From Chloroflexota bacterium (GTDB lineage: Bacteria; Chloroflexota; Dormibacteria; Dormibacterales; Dormibacteraceae), in the NCBI GenBank assembly GCA_005880175.1, contig VBJR01000388.1, positions 1 to 10,427 of the forward strand: a stretch of 10,427 nt of DNA. Direction: 5' to 3'. Positions 1-7,616 of this stretch are shown piece by piece (position 1 is the stretch's first letter; each line of letters begins with the position of its first letter). A program made the position numbers and the translations under genes. Below the pieces are notes generated by a model, which was given only the letters and a program-made list of their open reading frames with translations, had not been told where the DNA came from and made no database searches.

Positions 1-37
1 GGTCGGCGAAGCCTATGAGCGCGGCCTGCTGGGCTGA
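1..37 (+). CDS. 3' end of a gene entering from the left (partial)
   Basis: From position 2 the plus strand reads VGEAYERGLLG and then stops at TGA (35-37). Only eleven codons are visible, so no family can be named. The composition fits a real helical C-terminus, and the stop lies 29 nt from the convergent stop at 67-69, which is typical gene spacing in a dense genome. It could also be chance open frame. Confidence 0.4.
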   Translation, partial: VGEAYERGLLG

Positions 38-66
38 TCAGGCTCCGCCGGTCTCCCCGGTTCCCC

Positions 67-438
67 CTACGGCGCCAGGTGGATGACGAACGGCGGCGGC
101 TCGGGGTCCGGCCGCGTCCAGCCCAGCGCCTCGCTCATCTCGGCCTGGAGCGCGCGCGTCCGGGCGCCGTCGTGCGCCGCCACCCGCGGCGGCAGCTCGA
201 CGCGCCACTGGAGGTCCCCCACGGCCTCCAGCAGCAGCTGCTGGTTGCGGTCGAGCGCCTCCAACCGCTCGGTGAGCAGCTCGCTGAGCGCTGTCAGCGC
301 GCTCAGCACCAGCTGCTCGCTGCGGTTGACCAGCTCGAGCCGGCTGCGCATCGCCTCGCTCAGCGTCGTGATCGCATCCGCGAGGATGCGATCGCCGCGA
401 TCGCCCGAGATGTATTGGCCGTCCATGGCGTCCTGCAT
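67..438 (-). CDS. Small helical/coiled-coil protein of unknown function (123 aa)
   Basis: I do not recognise a family. The protein starts MQDAMDGQYISGDRGDRI and continues with a long amphipathic helical stretch at about residues 17-80 (many Leu, Glu, Arg and Ala in heptad-like spacing, for example LTERLEALDRNQQLLLEAVG). It ends in a proline-rich tail, PDPEPPPFVIHLAP. No signal peptide, membrane helix or enzyme motif is visible, so a cytosolic coiled-coil oligomer or adaptor is likely. Two ATG codons stand in tandem (441-439 and 438-436). The SD GGAGG at 449-445 is 3 nt from the first and 6 nt from the second, so I chose the second. The frame is open further upstream to about 717, but that part has no RBS and overlaps the next gene. 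It is divergent from the STAND ATPase-TPR gene, so a shared control region or functional link is possible but unproven. Confidence 0.7.
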   Translation of the reverse strand: MQDAMDGQYISGDRGDRILADAITTLSEAMRSRLELVNRSEQLVLSALTALSELLTERLEALDRNQQLLLEAVGDLQWRVELPPRVAAHDGARTRALQAEMSEALGWTRPDPEPPPFVIHLAP

Positions 439-658
439 CATGTCCCTCCGGTGAGATGGGAACACGGACGCGGGCAGGACCGTCGGGGTCGTCGCACCCC
501 TGCTGGAAACCCTCGGATCCCTCACCACGAACCCGCGCCCGTACATCGTTGCAGGACAAGACGCGCCAGGGCCTCCGTCGCAGCCGCCGCGAAGTGCCAA
601 TCTGAACTCGGAAGTTGCCCCGCCGGGGTAGCCTTCCCCGCGGGGGAGAGAACGCAGC
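439..658. promoter_or_regulatory. Divergent intergenic region with RBS for both flanking genes
   Basis: These 220 nt separate the minus-strand coiled-coil gene from the plus-strand ATPase gene and must hold both promoters. I could not find a convincing -35/-10 pair on either strand. The RBS of the ATPase gene, GGGGGAG at 642-648, lies 10 nt before its ATG and inside a GC-rich palindrome (CCCCGCGGGG, about 636-645) that could partly hide it. A second short hairpin, CCCCGCCGGGG, is near 618-628. Confidence 0.35.
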
Positions 659-2131
659 ATGCCCGACACGCCTTCGATGCAGGACATCTTCAAGCGCCGG
701 CACCAGACCGGGTTCATCGGTCGCCAGGCTCTGCTGGCCCGTTTCCAGGAGAATCTCGCCCTGCCGGTCGAAGACCCGCGCCGTCAGTTCCTGTTCAACA
801 TCTACGGCGAACCGGGCATGGGCAAGAGCTTCCTGGTCCATCGCCTGCACGCGCTCGCCATGGAGCGCGGCGCCCGCTCCGCGGTCGTGGACGACCGCGC
901 CTTCGACGTGCCCGGGACGATGGCCGCGATCGCGGAGCAGCTGGGCACGCAGCACTCGCGCATGCGCAGCTTCGAGCGCCGCCACCAGCGCTACGAGGAG
1001 CGGCGGCTGGCGCTCCTCGCCGACATCCCCTGGCAGAGCGGCGCCCCCCTGCTCCTGGCCCGGCTCGCGATCCGGCTCGGGCTGCGCGCGGCCCGCCCGG
1101 TGCCGGTGGTCGGCCTGTTCGCCGAGGCCATGGAGCCCGAGGTCGTCGAGCAGGTGGACCACCTGCACGGCCTGCTGTCGCGTGTGCTGCGCAGCCGCGG
1201 GGACGCGCGGCTGGTGCTCACCCCGATCGAGGAGCTGACGCCGCTGTTCGTGCAGGACCTGAACCAGGTCGCGTCCCGCCACCCGGTGACGTTGTTCTTC
1301 GACGTCTACGAGCGCACGGCGCCGCTGCTGGACGCCTGGCTGGTGGACCTGATCGAGCACCGCCTGTACGGCGACCTGCCGGCGAACCTGACGATCACGC
1401 TGGCCAGCCGCGACCAGCTCGACCCGGTCCGCTGGGCCGGCCTGCTGGCGGACATCGAGGCGATCGAGCTCGACCGGTTCAGCGAGGCCGAGGCGCGGCA
1501 GCTGCTGGCCAGCAAGAACGTGCGCGACGAGGCCGTCGTCGAGGCGATCTTCGCGCTCACCGGCCGCCTGCCGCTCGAGGTCGCGATGCTGGCCGAGGGC
1601 AACCCGGTGGACCCCGCCGCGCTGGTGCAGCCGGGCAGCGACGCGGTGGAGCAGTTCCTGCGCCTGGAGACGAACGAGCGCCGCCGCGAGGTCGCCGTGC
1701 TGGCGGCGCTGCCCCGGCTGGTGGACGAGGACGCGGTCGCCGAGCTGACCGGCAAGGAGGAGGACGCGCCGGCCCTCTTCGAGTGGCTGCGCCACCGTTC
1801 CTTCGTCGAGCCGCACGACGGGGCGTGCACGTACCACGAGCTGGTCCGGACGCCGCTGCTGCGCCTGCAGCGGGAGCGGGCGCCGCAGCGATGGCGGCGC
1901 AACCAGCGCCGCCTGGCCGACCTGAACCGCGACTGCCGGCAGGACCTCGACCTGTCCGACGCCGAGGGCTGGGCGGCACCCCGCTCGCCGCCCTCCAGCC
2001 CGCGCTGGCCGGCGCCGTGCACGCGTACGCGTGGGCCGGGCGGCCGCTGGCCCGGCGCTGGGCGGAGATGCTGCGCCAGGCCGGCCAGGACGGCAACGCG
2101 TTCGAGGTCGCCCGCTGGGGCCGCGAGCTGA
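659..2131 (+). CDS. STAND-type P-loop ATPase, N-terminal part of a frameshifted ATPase-TPR protein
   Basis: The first 438 codons (659-1972) are an AP-ATPase/STAND-like NTPase module. A GFIGRQALL motif at residues 18-26 is followed by the Walker A loop GEPGMGKS (50-57), a Walker B strand VTLFFDVYE (210-218), a sensor-type strand ITLASRDQ (246-253) and a GRLPLEVAM motif (302-310) like the GxP motif of STAND proteins. A winged-helix-like region follows at about 337-400. Known STAND ATPases are signal-activated switches that oligomerise when the C-terminal repeat domain senses a ligand. Only about 17 residues precede the nucleotide-binding domain, so there is no N-terminal effector. After codon 438 the frame reads into low-complexity Arg/Pro/Ala sequence and stops at 2131, while the natural continuation (TPRs) is in the next frame. 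The gene therefore has a -1 shift near 1973, either real or a sequence error. ATG 659 has an SD (GGGGGAG) 10 nt upstream. Confidence 0.8.
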   Translation: MPDTPSMQDIFKRRHQTGFIGRQALLARFQENLALPVEDPRRQFLFNIYGEPGMGKSFLVHRLHALAMERGARSAVVDDRAFDVPGTMAAIAEQLGTQHSRMRSFERRHQRYEERRLALLADIPWQSGAPLLLARLAIRLGLRAARPVPVVGLFAEAMEPEVVEQVDHLHGLLSRVLRSRGDARLVLTPIEELTPLFVQDLNQVASRHPVTLFFDVYERTAPLLDAWLVDLIEHRLYGDLPANLTITLASRDQLDPVRWAGLLADIEAIELDRFSEAEARQLLASKNVRDEAVVEAIFALTGRLPLEVAMLAEGNPVDPAALVQPGSDAVEQFLRLETNERRREVAVLAALPRLVDEDAVAELTGKEEDAPALFEWLRHRSFVEPHDGACTYHELVRTPLLRLQRERAPQRWRRNQRRLADLNRDCRQDLDLSDAEGWAAPRSPPSSPRWPAPCTRTRGPGGRWPGAGRRCCARPARTATRSRSPAGAAS

Positions 2132-3585
2132 CCGCCGTCGCGGGGGAGGGCGAGGGCTGCTGGTCCGACTTCGTCTCGCTCCTGATCGATCGGGCGCAGC
2201 TGCAGGCCGGCGACCGCGCGCTGGCGCTCGGCCAGCGCGCCGAGTGCCACGCGCTGGAGCGCCGCTTCGAGGAGGCGCTGGAAGACTTCGCGCGGGCGCT
2301 CGAGCTCGGGCCGGGCAACGCCAGCCTGTACGCCGCGCGCGGCCAGACGCTGCGGGTGCTCGGCCGGCTCGATGACGCGCTGCGGGACTTCGACCGGGCG
2401 ATCGAGCTGGCGCCCGACAGCGAGACCGCCGTCGCCAGCCGCGGCGTGATCCGGCAGCGGCTGGGCCGGCTGGACGAGGCGGTGGCGGACCTGACCCGGG
2501 CGATCGCGCTGCGCCCGTCGGACGACTGGGCTGTGGCCCACCGCGGCGAGGCGTACCGGATGATGGGCCGGTACCGCCTCGCCGTGGCCGACTTCACCGA
2601 AGCGATCCGACTCGACCCGTCGTACGAGTTCGCGTACGCCAGCCGGGCCCTCGCCCGCCGCCGGCTCGGCCACCACCACGAGGAGCTGGCCGACCTCGAC
2701 CGCGCGATCGAGCTCAACCCGGAGTACGAGTGGGCGTACGCCCAGCGGGGCGTGACGCACCGGGCGGCCGGCCGCCACGACCAGGCCGTCGCCGACTTCA
2801 CCCGGGCGATCGAGCTCGACCCCGACTACGCGTGGGCGTACGCCAACCGCGGCGTCACGTACCGGCAGACGGGCCGCTACCCGGAGGCGCTGGCCGACCT
2901 GACCCACGCGCTGGAGCTGGACCCGACCAGCGCGTGGGCGCTGACCAACCGCGGCGTGACGCTGCGCCAGACGGGCCAGTACCGGGAGGCGCTGGCCGAC
3001 CTGGAGCGAGCCACCGAGCGCCTGCCCCAGGACGCCTGGGCGGTCGGCAACCGGGCCGAGACGCTGCGCGTGCTGGGGCGCGACGCGGAGGCGCTCGCCG
3101 ACTTCGACCGGGCGCTCGAGCTGCGGCCGAGCGCGTGGGCGCTCGCCCGCCGGGCGTCGGCCCGCCGGCGGACGGGCGACCTGGAGGGCGCGCACGCGGA
3201 CGTGGACCACGCGCTGCAGCTGGACCTGACCGAGGGCGAGGCCCGGTTCGTCCGCGCGCTGCTGCTCCTGGCCGCCGGCAGCCGCGAGGCGGCGGCCGAC
3301 GACCTGACCGTCGCGTACGAGTCGGCCCGGCGGAGCCTGGCCGAGCGGCCGGAGGACCCGGTCGGGCTGCTCCGGATGGCGGTCGTGGAGGCCGCCCGCG
3401 AGCGACCTGGCGCGGTGGCCCACGGCCGCCAGGCCCTGCTCCGGGGCGCCGCCGGCCCGCTGCTGGACGCGGCGATCCGGGACCTGCGCGAGCTGGCGAG
3501 CTGGGCCGGGGAGGACAGCCGGGCCCGGCGGGTGCTCGACGTGCTGGTGCCGGCTAGCTCGGCCGGGGGAGGCGCGGCAGACTGA
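1975..3585 (+). CDS. TPR-repeat sensor half of the frameshifted STAND ATPase
   Basis: This frame begins at GGC 1975 (GTPLAALQPALAG), where homology to a linker domain resumes after the break. It carries about eleven TPRs from 2218 onward, most of them exactly 34 residues, with the TPR pattern W/Y-A-x-x-x-R-G...G-R-x-x-x-A-x-A-D-F-x-x-A-I-E-L-x-P. TPRs form a superhelix that binds peptides or proteins, and here they would be the sensor arm of the ATPase encoded just upstream. The gene has no independent SD. If it were expressed alone, the first starts would be GTG 2017 or ATG 2068, neither with an RBS. Restoring one base near 1973 gives one protein of about 975 residues, and I regard that as the true gene product. 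The 3' end overlaps the convergent MFS gene by 32 nt (3554-3585). Confidence 0.8.
   Translation, partial: GTPLAALQPALAGAVHAYAWAGRPLARRWAEMLRQAGQDGNAFEVARWGRELTAVAGEGEGCWSDFVSLLIDRAQLQAGDRALALGQRAECHALERRFEEALEDFARALELGPGNASLYAARGQTLRVLGRLDDALRDFDRAIELAPDSETAVASRGVIRQRLGRLDEAVADLTRAIALRPSDDWAVAHRGEAYRMMGRYRLAVADFTEAIRLDPSYEFAYASRALARRRLGHHHEELADLDRAIELNPEYEWAYAQRGVTHRAAGRHDQAVADFTRAIELDPDYAWAYANRGVTYRQTGRYPEALADLTHALELDPTSAWALTNRGVTLRQTGQYREALADLERATERLPQDAWAVGNRAETLRVLGRDAEALADFDRALELRPSAWALARRASARRRTGDLEGAHADVDHALQLDLTEGEARFVRALLLLAAGSREAAADDLTVAYESARRSLAERPEDPVGLLRMAVVEAARERPGAVAHGRQALLRGAAGPLLDAAIRDLRELASWAGEDSRARRVLDVLVPASSAGGGAAD
2218..3330 (+). repeat. Eleven in-frame 102-bp TPR-coding repeats
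   Basis: Repeat units start at 2218, 2320, 2422, 2524, 2626, 2728, 2830, 2932, 3034, 3133 and 3235. All are 102 nt apart except one 99-nt unit (3034). Neighbouring units 6-8 are alike at both protein and DNA level (EWAYAQRGVT, AWAYANRGVT, AWALTNRGVT), which suggests growth by tandem duplication. Confidence 0.85.
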
Positions 3586-4737
3586 GCGCGAGCGGGACGG
3601 CGACCACCGGGGCGATGACCAGCAGGAGGAGCGCGGTCCGCAGGCCGGCGTGATCGGCCACGAAGCCGAGCAGCGGCGTCAGCACGCCGCCGACGCTGAC
3701 CGCCAGGCCGAGCGTGACCCCGGACGCCGTGCCGACGCGGGTGGGCAGGTACTCCTGGCCCATCACGACGAGCAGGCTGCTCGGCACGTACAGCACGAGC
3801 GCCAGCGGGACCAGCATCGCGTTGGCCGCGAGCGGCGCCCGCATCGCGACCAGGAGCAGCAGGAGCGGGACGGTCAGGGTGACGGCCACCGTCACGACCG
3901 TCCGGCGCGGGAAGCGGTCGGCCAGCCGGCCGCCGATCAGGGTGCCCGCGGCGCCGACGATCAGCAGCGTGGCGAGCGCGGCGCCGGCCGCGCCCGGCGG
4001 CTGGCCGAACACGCCGATCCAGTACAGGGGGATGAACGTGTTCAGCCCGTAGAAGAGGATGCTCCTGGCCAGGAGCACTCCGGTCAGCCGGAGGAACGCG
4101 CCCCAGCGATCCTCGCCTTCGCGGGCCGCCGCGGCCGGCGCCGTCGCCGCCGCGTGGAGCGCCCGGACCCGGGGCAGCGCCAGCGCCAGGGCGACGGCGA
4201 CAGCCACCGGCACGAGGCCGACCACCCAGCCGCCGCGCAGGCCGAGCAGGAGGAGCGCCGGCGTCGCCAGCACCGGCCCGGCCGCGAAGCCGGCGTTGCC
4301 GCCCACCGAGAAGATGCTCATGCCGGTGGCCCGCCGGCTCCCCGAGGCGTAGCTCGCGTAGCGGGCGCCCTCCGGGTGGTAGGCGGCCACGCCGACGCCG
4401 CTGATCGCGATGGCGAGCCAGATCAGGCCGTACGTCGGCATGAGGGCGGCGGCCCCGAGGCCGACGCCGGCGACCGCCACGCCCGCGGCCAGCAGCCAGG
4501 GCGCCGGGCGCCGGTCGGTCAGCTGCCCGAACAGCGGCTGGAGCACCGACGAGGACACCGTCTGGGCCAGGACGAGGCCGGCGGCCGCGGCGTACGAGAG
4601 GTGGCGCTCGCGGATGAAGAACGGGAGCATCGCCGGGACCGCGCCCTGGCTGAGGTCCACGCTGAAGTGGCCGGCCGACAGCAGGCTCAGGGTCAGGCGG
4701 TCCATCACGCGCTCGGGACCGCGGAGCACGGCGGTGG

Positions 4738-4741
<4 letters not shown>
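3554..4741 (-). CDS. MFS transporter, fosmidomycin-resistance (Fsr)-like
   Basis: This is a 395-residue inner-membrane protein, the usual length for a 12-helix major facilitator. The N-terminus HFSVDLSQGAVPAMLPFFI matches the first helix of Fsr-type exporters (D in TM1, followed by a QGxxPxxLPF stretch). The loop between TM2 and TM3 reads GQLTDRRPAPW, the MFS motif A region, and a second such loop, GGRLADRFPRR, opens the C-terminal half. Other Fsr-like features are AAYHPEGARYA and SIFSVGGNAGFAAGP. Fsr-family members are proton-driven drug exporters; the substrate here is unknown. The ATG (4741-4739) overlaps the leuS stop as ATGA, so it is almost certainly translated by coupling from leuS and controlled by the same attenuator. 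A second start is possible at ATG 4705. Its stop TAG (3556-3554) lies inside the end of the convergent TPR gene. Confidence 0.88.
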
Positions 4742-6564
<1,823 letters not shown>

Positions 6565-6974
6565 CAGGTGACGACCTCGTGCCGCCAGGCCCATCCGGCG
6601 CCGACGCTGCGCAGCTGGCGGCGGTAGTTGTCGACGGTGGTCCGGGTCAGGACGTCGGGCCGGACGCCCCGCTTGAGGGCGAAGTTCTCGGTGTGGATCC
6701 CGAACGCGTCGAAGCCGATGGGCTGGAACACGGCGCGGCCGCGCATCCGCTGGAGGCGGCCGTACGTGTCGGCGCCGCAGTACGTGTAGACGTGGCCGAC
6801 GTGCAGGCCCTCGGCCGAGGGATAGGGGTACTCGACCAGGTTGTAGAGCGTGCGCGGGTGGGCCGCGTCGGGGGCGTCGAGGTCGAGCTCGTGCAGGCAG
6901 TCGGCCTCCCACCGCGCCTGCCAGCGCGGCTCGATCTCGGTGGGTCGGTACGTGGGCGATCTCTCTGCAGACAA
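6565..6974 (-). CDS. leuS: Leucyl-tRNA synthetase, N-terminal catalytic part (frame-disrupted leuS)
   Basis: About 137 codons hold the start of LeuRS: TYRPTEIEPRWQARW (residues 9-22), then EYPYPSAEGLHVGHVYTY with the HIGH-type motif HVGH (58-61), then GFDAFGIHTENFALKRG and VDNYRRQLRSVGAGW. The reading frame follows LeuRS up to HEVVTC and then jumps to the frame that encodes PVVWCPSC. In LeuRS these points are normally separated by about 27 residues (the PEYYRWxQ...YKK segment), so roughly 80 nt are missing. The frame itself stays open, without LeuRS similarity, to a stop at 6300. There is no ATG or GTG near the expected N-terminus. The best start is TTG 6974-6972, 7 nt after SD GGAGG (6986-6982), with TTG 6977 as the alternative. 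That SD lies in the 3' arm of the attenuator terminator. As drawn the gene is probably nonfunctional, unless the lesion is a sequence or assembly error. Confidence 0.78.
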
Positions 6975-6975
6975 C

Positions 6976-7010
6976 AAAAAACCTCCCGATCGGTTCTCGA
7001 TCGGGAGGTT
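6976..7010 (-). terminator. Intrinsic terminator of the leuS attenuator
   Basis: On the minus strand, CGATCGGGAGGTT (6992-6980) pairs perfectly with AACCTCCCGATCG (7010-6998) around a 5-nt loop, giving a 13-bp stem followed at once by six U (6981-6976). It stands just before the leuS start, in the right direction to stop transcription. Its 3' arm contains GGGAGG, the leuS SD, so the closed hairpin would also hide the ribosome-binding site. Confidence 0.88.
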
Positions 7011-7036
7011 CCAGGCGCCAGCGCTGCGGGTGCGTG

Positions 7037-7123
7037 CTAGGTCCTGGAACCTCCCGGGCGAAGAAGGAGGAGCCCGAGCTCCAGGGTGCCGAGCAGCACG
7101 GCGGCCATCGTGCGGGCCAGCAT
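7037..7123 (-). CDS. Leucine-rich leader peptide of the leuS attenuator (28 aa)
   Basis: A short frame from ATG 7123-7121 to TAG 7039-7037 encodes 28 residues, nine of them leucine. The core is LELGLLLLRPGG, with four consecutive Leu codons (CTC CTC CTT CTT, 7072-7061) directly before the antiterminator segment. It is in the third frame relative to both leuS frames, so it is not a shadow of them. Its stop codon lies 3 nt after segment A, the position expected of an attenuator leader peptide. The weak point is initiation: no clear SD precedes the ATG. An in-frame GTG at 7150 would lengthen the peptide to 37 residues. The peptide itself probably has no function; its translation is the sensor of charged tRNA-Leu. 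Confidence 0.78.
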   Translation of the reverse strand: MLARTMAAVLLGTLELGLLLLRPGGSRT

Positions 7124-7164
7124 ACCACCGGCCCGGAGCCGCGCCGGCACACACAACGGGGCCG

Positions 7165-7205
7165 ATTTATGTATGATATGAACGCTATAAGCTTTCAATC
7201 CAATA
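7165..7205. promoter_or_regulatory. AT-rich divergent promoter island between the leuS leader and the GlsB-family gene
   Basis: About 40 nt of AT-rich DNA stand out in GC-rich surroundings between two divergent transcription units. For the minus strand, TTGAAA (7198-7193) followed after 17 nt by CATACA (7175-7170) is a possible promoter for the leader-leuS-MFS unit, with TACATA and TATCAT as alternative -10 boxes. For the plus strand, TATGAT and TATAAG resemble -10 boxes, but I see no good -35. Confidence 0.45.
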
Positions 7206-7224
7206 GAGGGGAGGAAACACCAAC

Positions 7225-7557
7225 ATGACCCTCGATCACCTGCTGCTGATCATCCTGGTCGGACTCGTGGCGGGGTTCCTGGCAACGCACCTGGTGGCGG
7301 GCCACGGCTATGGCCTGGTCGGCGACATCATCGTCGGCGTCGTGGGCGCGCTGATCGGGTTCCTGCTGCTGGGCCCCTGGCTGTCACTCCACGTGCTGGC
7401 CCCGCTCGGCATCCCGGATGCCTCGATCGTGGGCCAGATCATCATCGCGTTCATCGGCGCGGCCATCCTCCTGGCGATCCTGCGCCTGATCGGCCGCGCC
7501 GGCTGGAGCGGCGGCCCGCGCCGCGCGTCGTACAGCGGCCGGCGCCGCTGGCTGTAG
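7225..7557 (+). CDS. GlsB/YeaQ/YmgE-family membrane protein (transglycosylase-associated family)
   Basis: This 110-residue protein has three predicted membrane helices, at about residues 5-20, 31-50 and 69-88. It has the family glycine pattern GHGYGLVGDIIVGVVGALIGFLLLG (seen from residue 26) and a basic tail, GRRRW. Members of this Pfam group (transglycosylase-associated) are small inner-membrane proteins linked to stress responses; their molecular role is not established. The second and third helices are separated by a loop, SLHVLAPLGIPDAS, somewhat longer than in the shortest family members. The start ATG has SD GGGGAGG 10 nt upstream. The gene stands alone: its upstream neighbour is divergent and its downstream neighbour convergent, with a hairpin terminator after it. 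Confidence 0.9.
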   Translation: MTLDHLLLIILVGLVAGFLATHLVAGHGYGLVGDIIVGVVGALIGFLLLGPWLSLHVLAPLGIPDASIVGQIIIAFIGAAILLAILRLIGRAGWSGGPRRASYSGRRRWL

Positions 7558-7578
7558 CGGCACCCCGACCCGATTCCC

Positions 7579-7611
7579 GGAACCTCGTCCCTCCGGGGGG
7601 CGAGGTTCCTT
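7579..7611. terminator. Hairpin terminator between convergent genes
   Basis: GGAACCTCG (7579-7587) pairs perfectly with CGAGGTTCC (7601-7609) around a 13-nt loop, 22 nt after the GlsB-family stop and 6 nt from the stop of the convergent regulator gene. Only a short T run follows, so intrinsic termination may be weak. The stem could serve both strands. Confidence 0.65.
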
Positions 7612-7616
7612 CGCGT

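Larger units (their letters stand above)
6976..7123 (-). promoter_or_regulatory. Leucine-responsive transcription attenuator (leader peptide, antiterminator, terminator)
   Basis: Three segments compete on the minus-strand transcript. Segment A is GGGAGGTTCCAGG (7055-7043) and lies in the last codons of the leader peptide. Segment B is CCTGGAACCTCCC (7015-7003). Segment C is the 3' arm of the terminator (6992-6980). A and B form a perfect 13-bp antiterminator, and B with C forms the terminator, so the two exclude each other. A ribosome that finishes the leader stops at TAG 7039-7037 and covers A, so the terminator forms. A ribosome stalled on the Leu run (7072-7061) ends just before A, leaving A free to pair with B and let transcription into leuS and the MFS gene continue. 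This is the logic of classical amino-acid attenuators. A T-box is less likely: UGGAACC in segment B resembles the UGGNACC core, but the rest of the T-box consensus and a specifier stem are not seen. Confidence 0.82.

Noticed and set aside
38..1837. Long open frame of 599 codons on the minus strand opposite the ATPase gene
   Set aside because: Arg, Gln and Ala-rich low-complexity translation with no domain or RBS. It mirrors codon bias of the plus-strand gene.
79..1974. Upstream part of the TPR frame, open from 79
   Set aside because: Reads as Arg/Pro/Ala-rich sequence without motifs, while the neighbouring frame encodes a clear P-loop ATPase. Only the part after 1975 is coding.
1306..3423. 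705-codon minus-strand frame opposite the TPR array
   Set aside because: It shows a repeated pattern only because it is antisense to the 102-nt TPR repeats.
6976..7060. T-box riboswitch as the explanation for the leuS leader
   Set aside because: UGGAACC resembles the T-box core, but the rest of the consensus and a specifier stem were not found, and a Leu-rich leader peptide accounts for the hairpins better.
6975..7154. Extending LeuRS upstream to ATG 7154 or 7152
   Set aside because: This would translate through the terminator and the leader peptide region, and the added residues do not resemble LeuRS.
7579..7609. GGAACCTC shared between the terminator here and the attenuator at 7043-7055
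   Set aside because: Only 8 nt are shared and each copy is explained by its own hairpin. There is no evidence of a mobile repeat.
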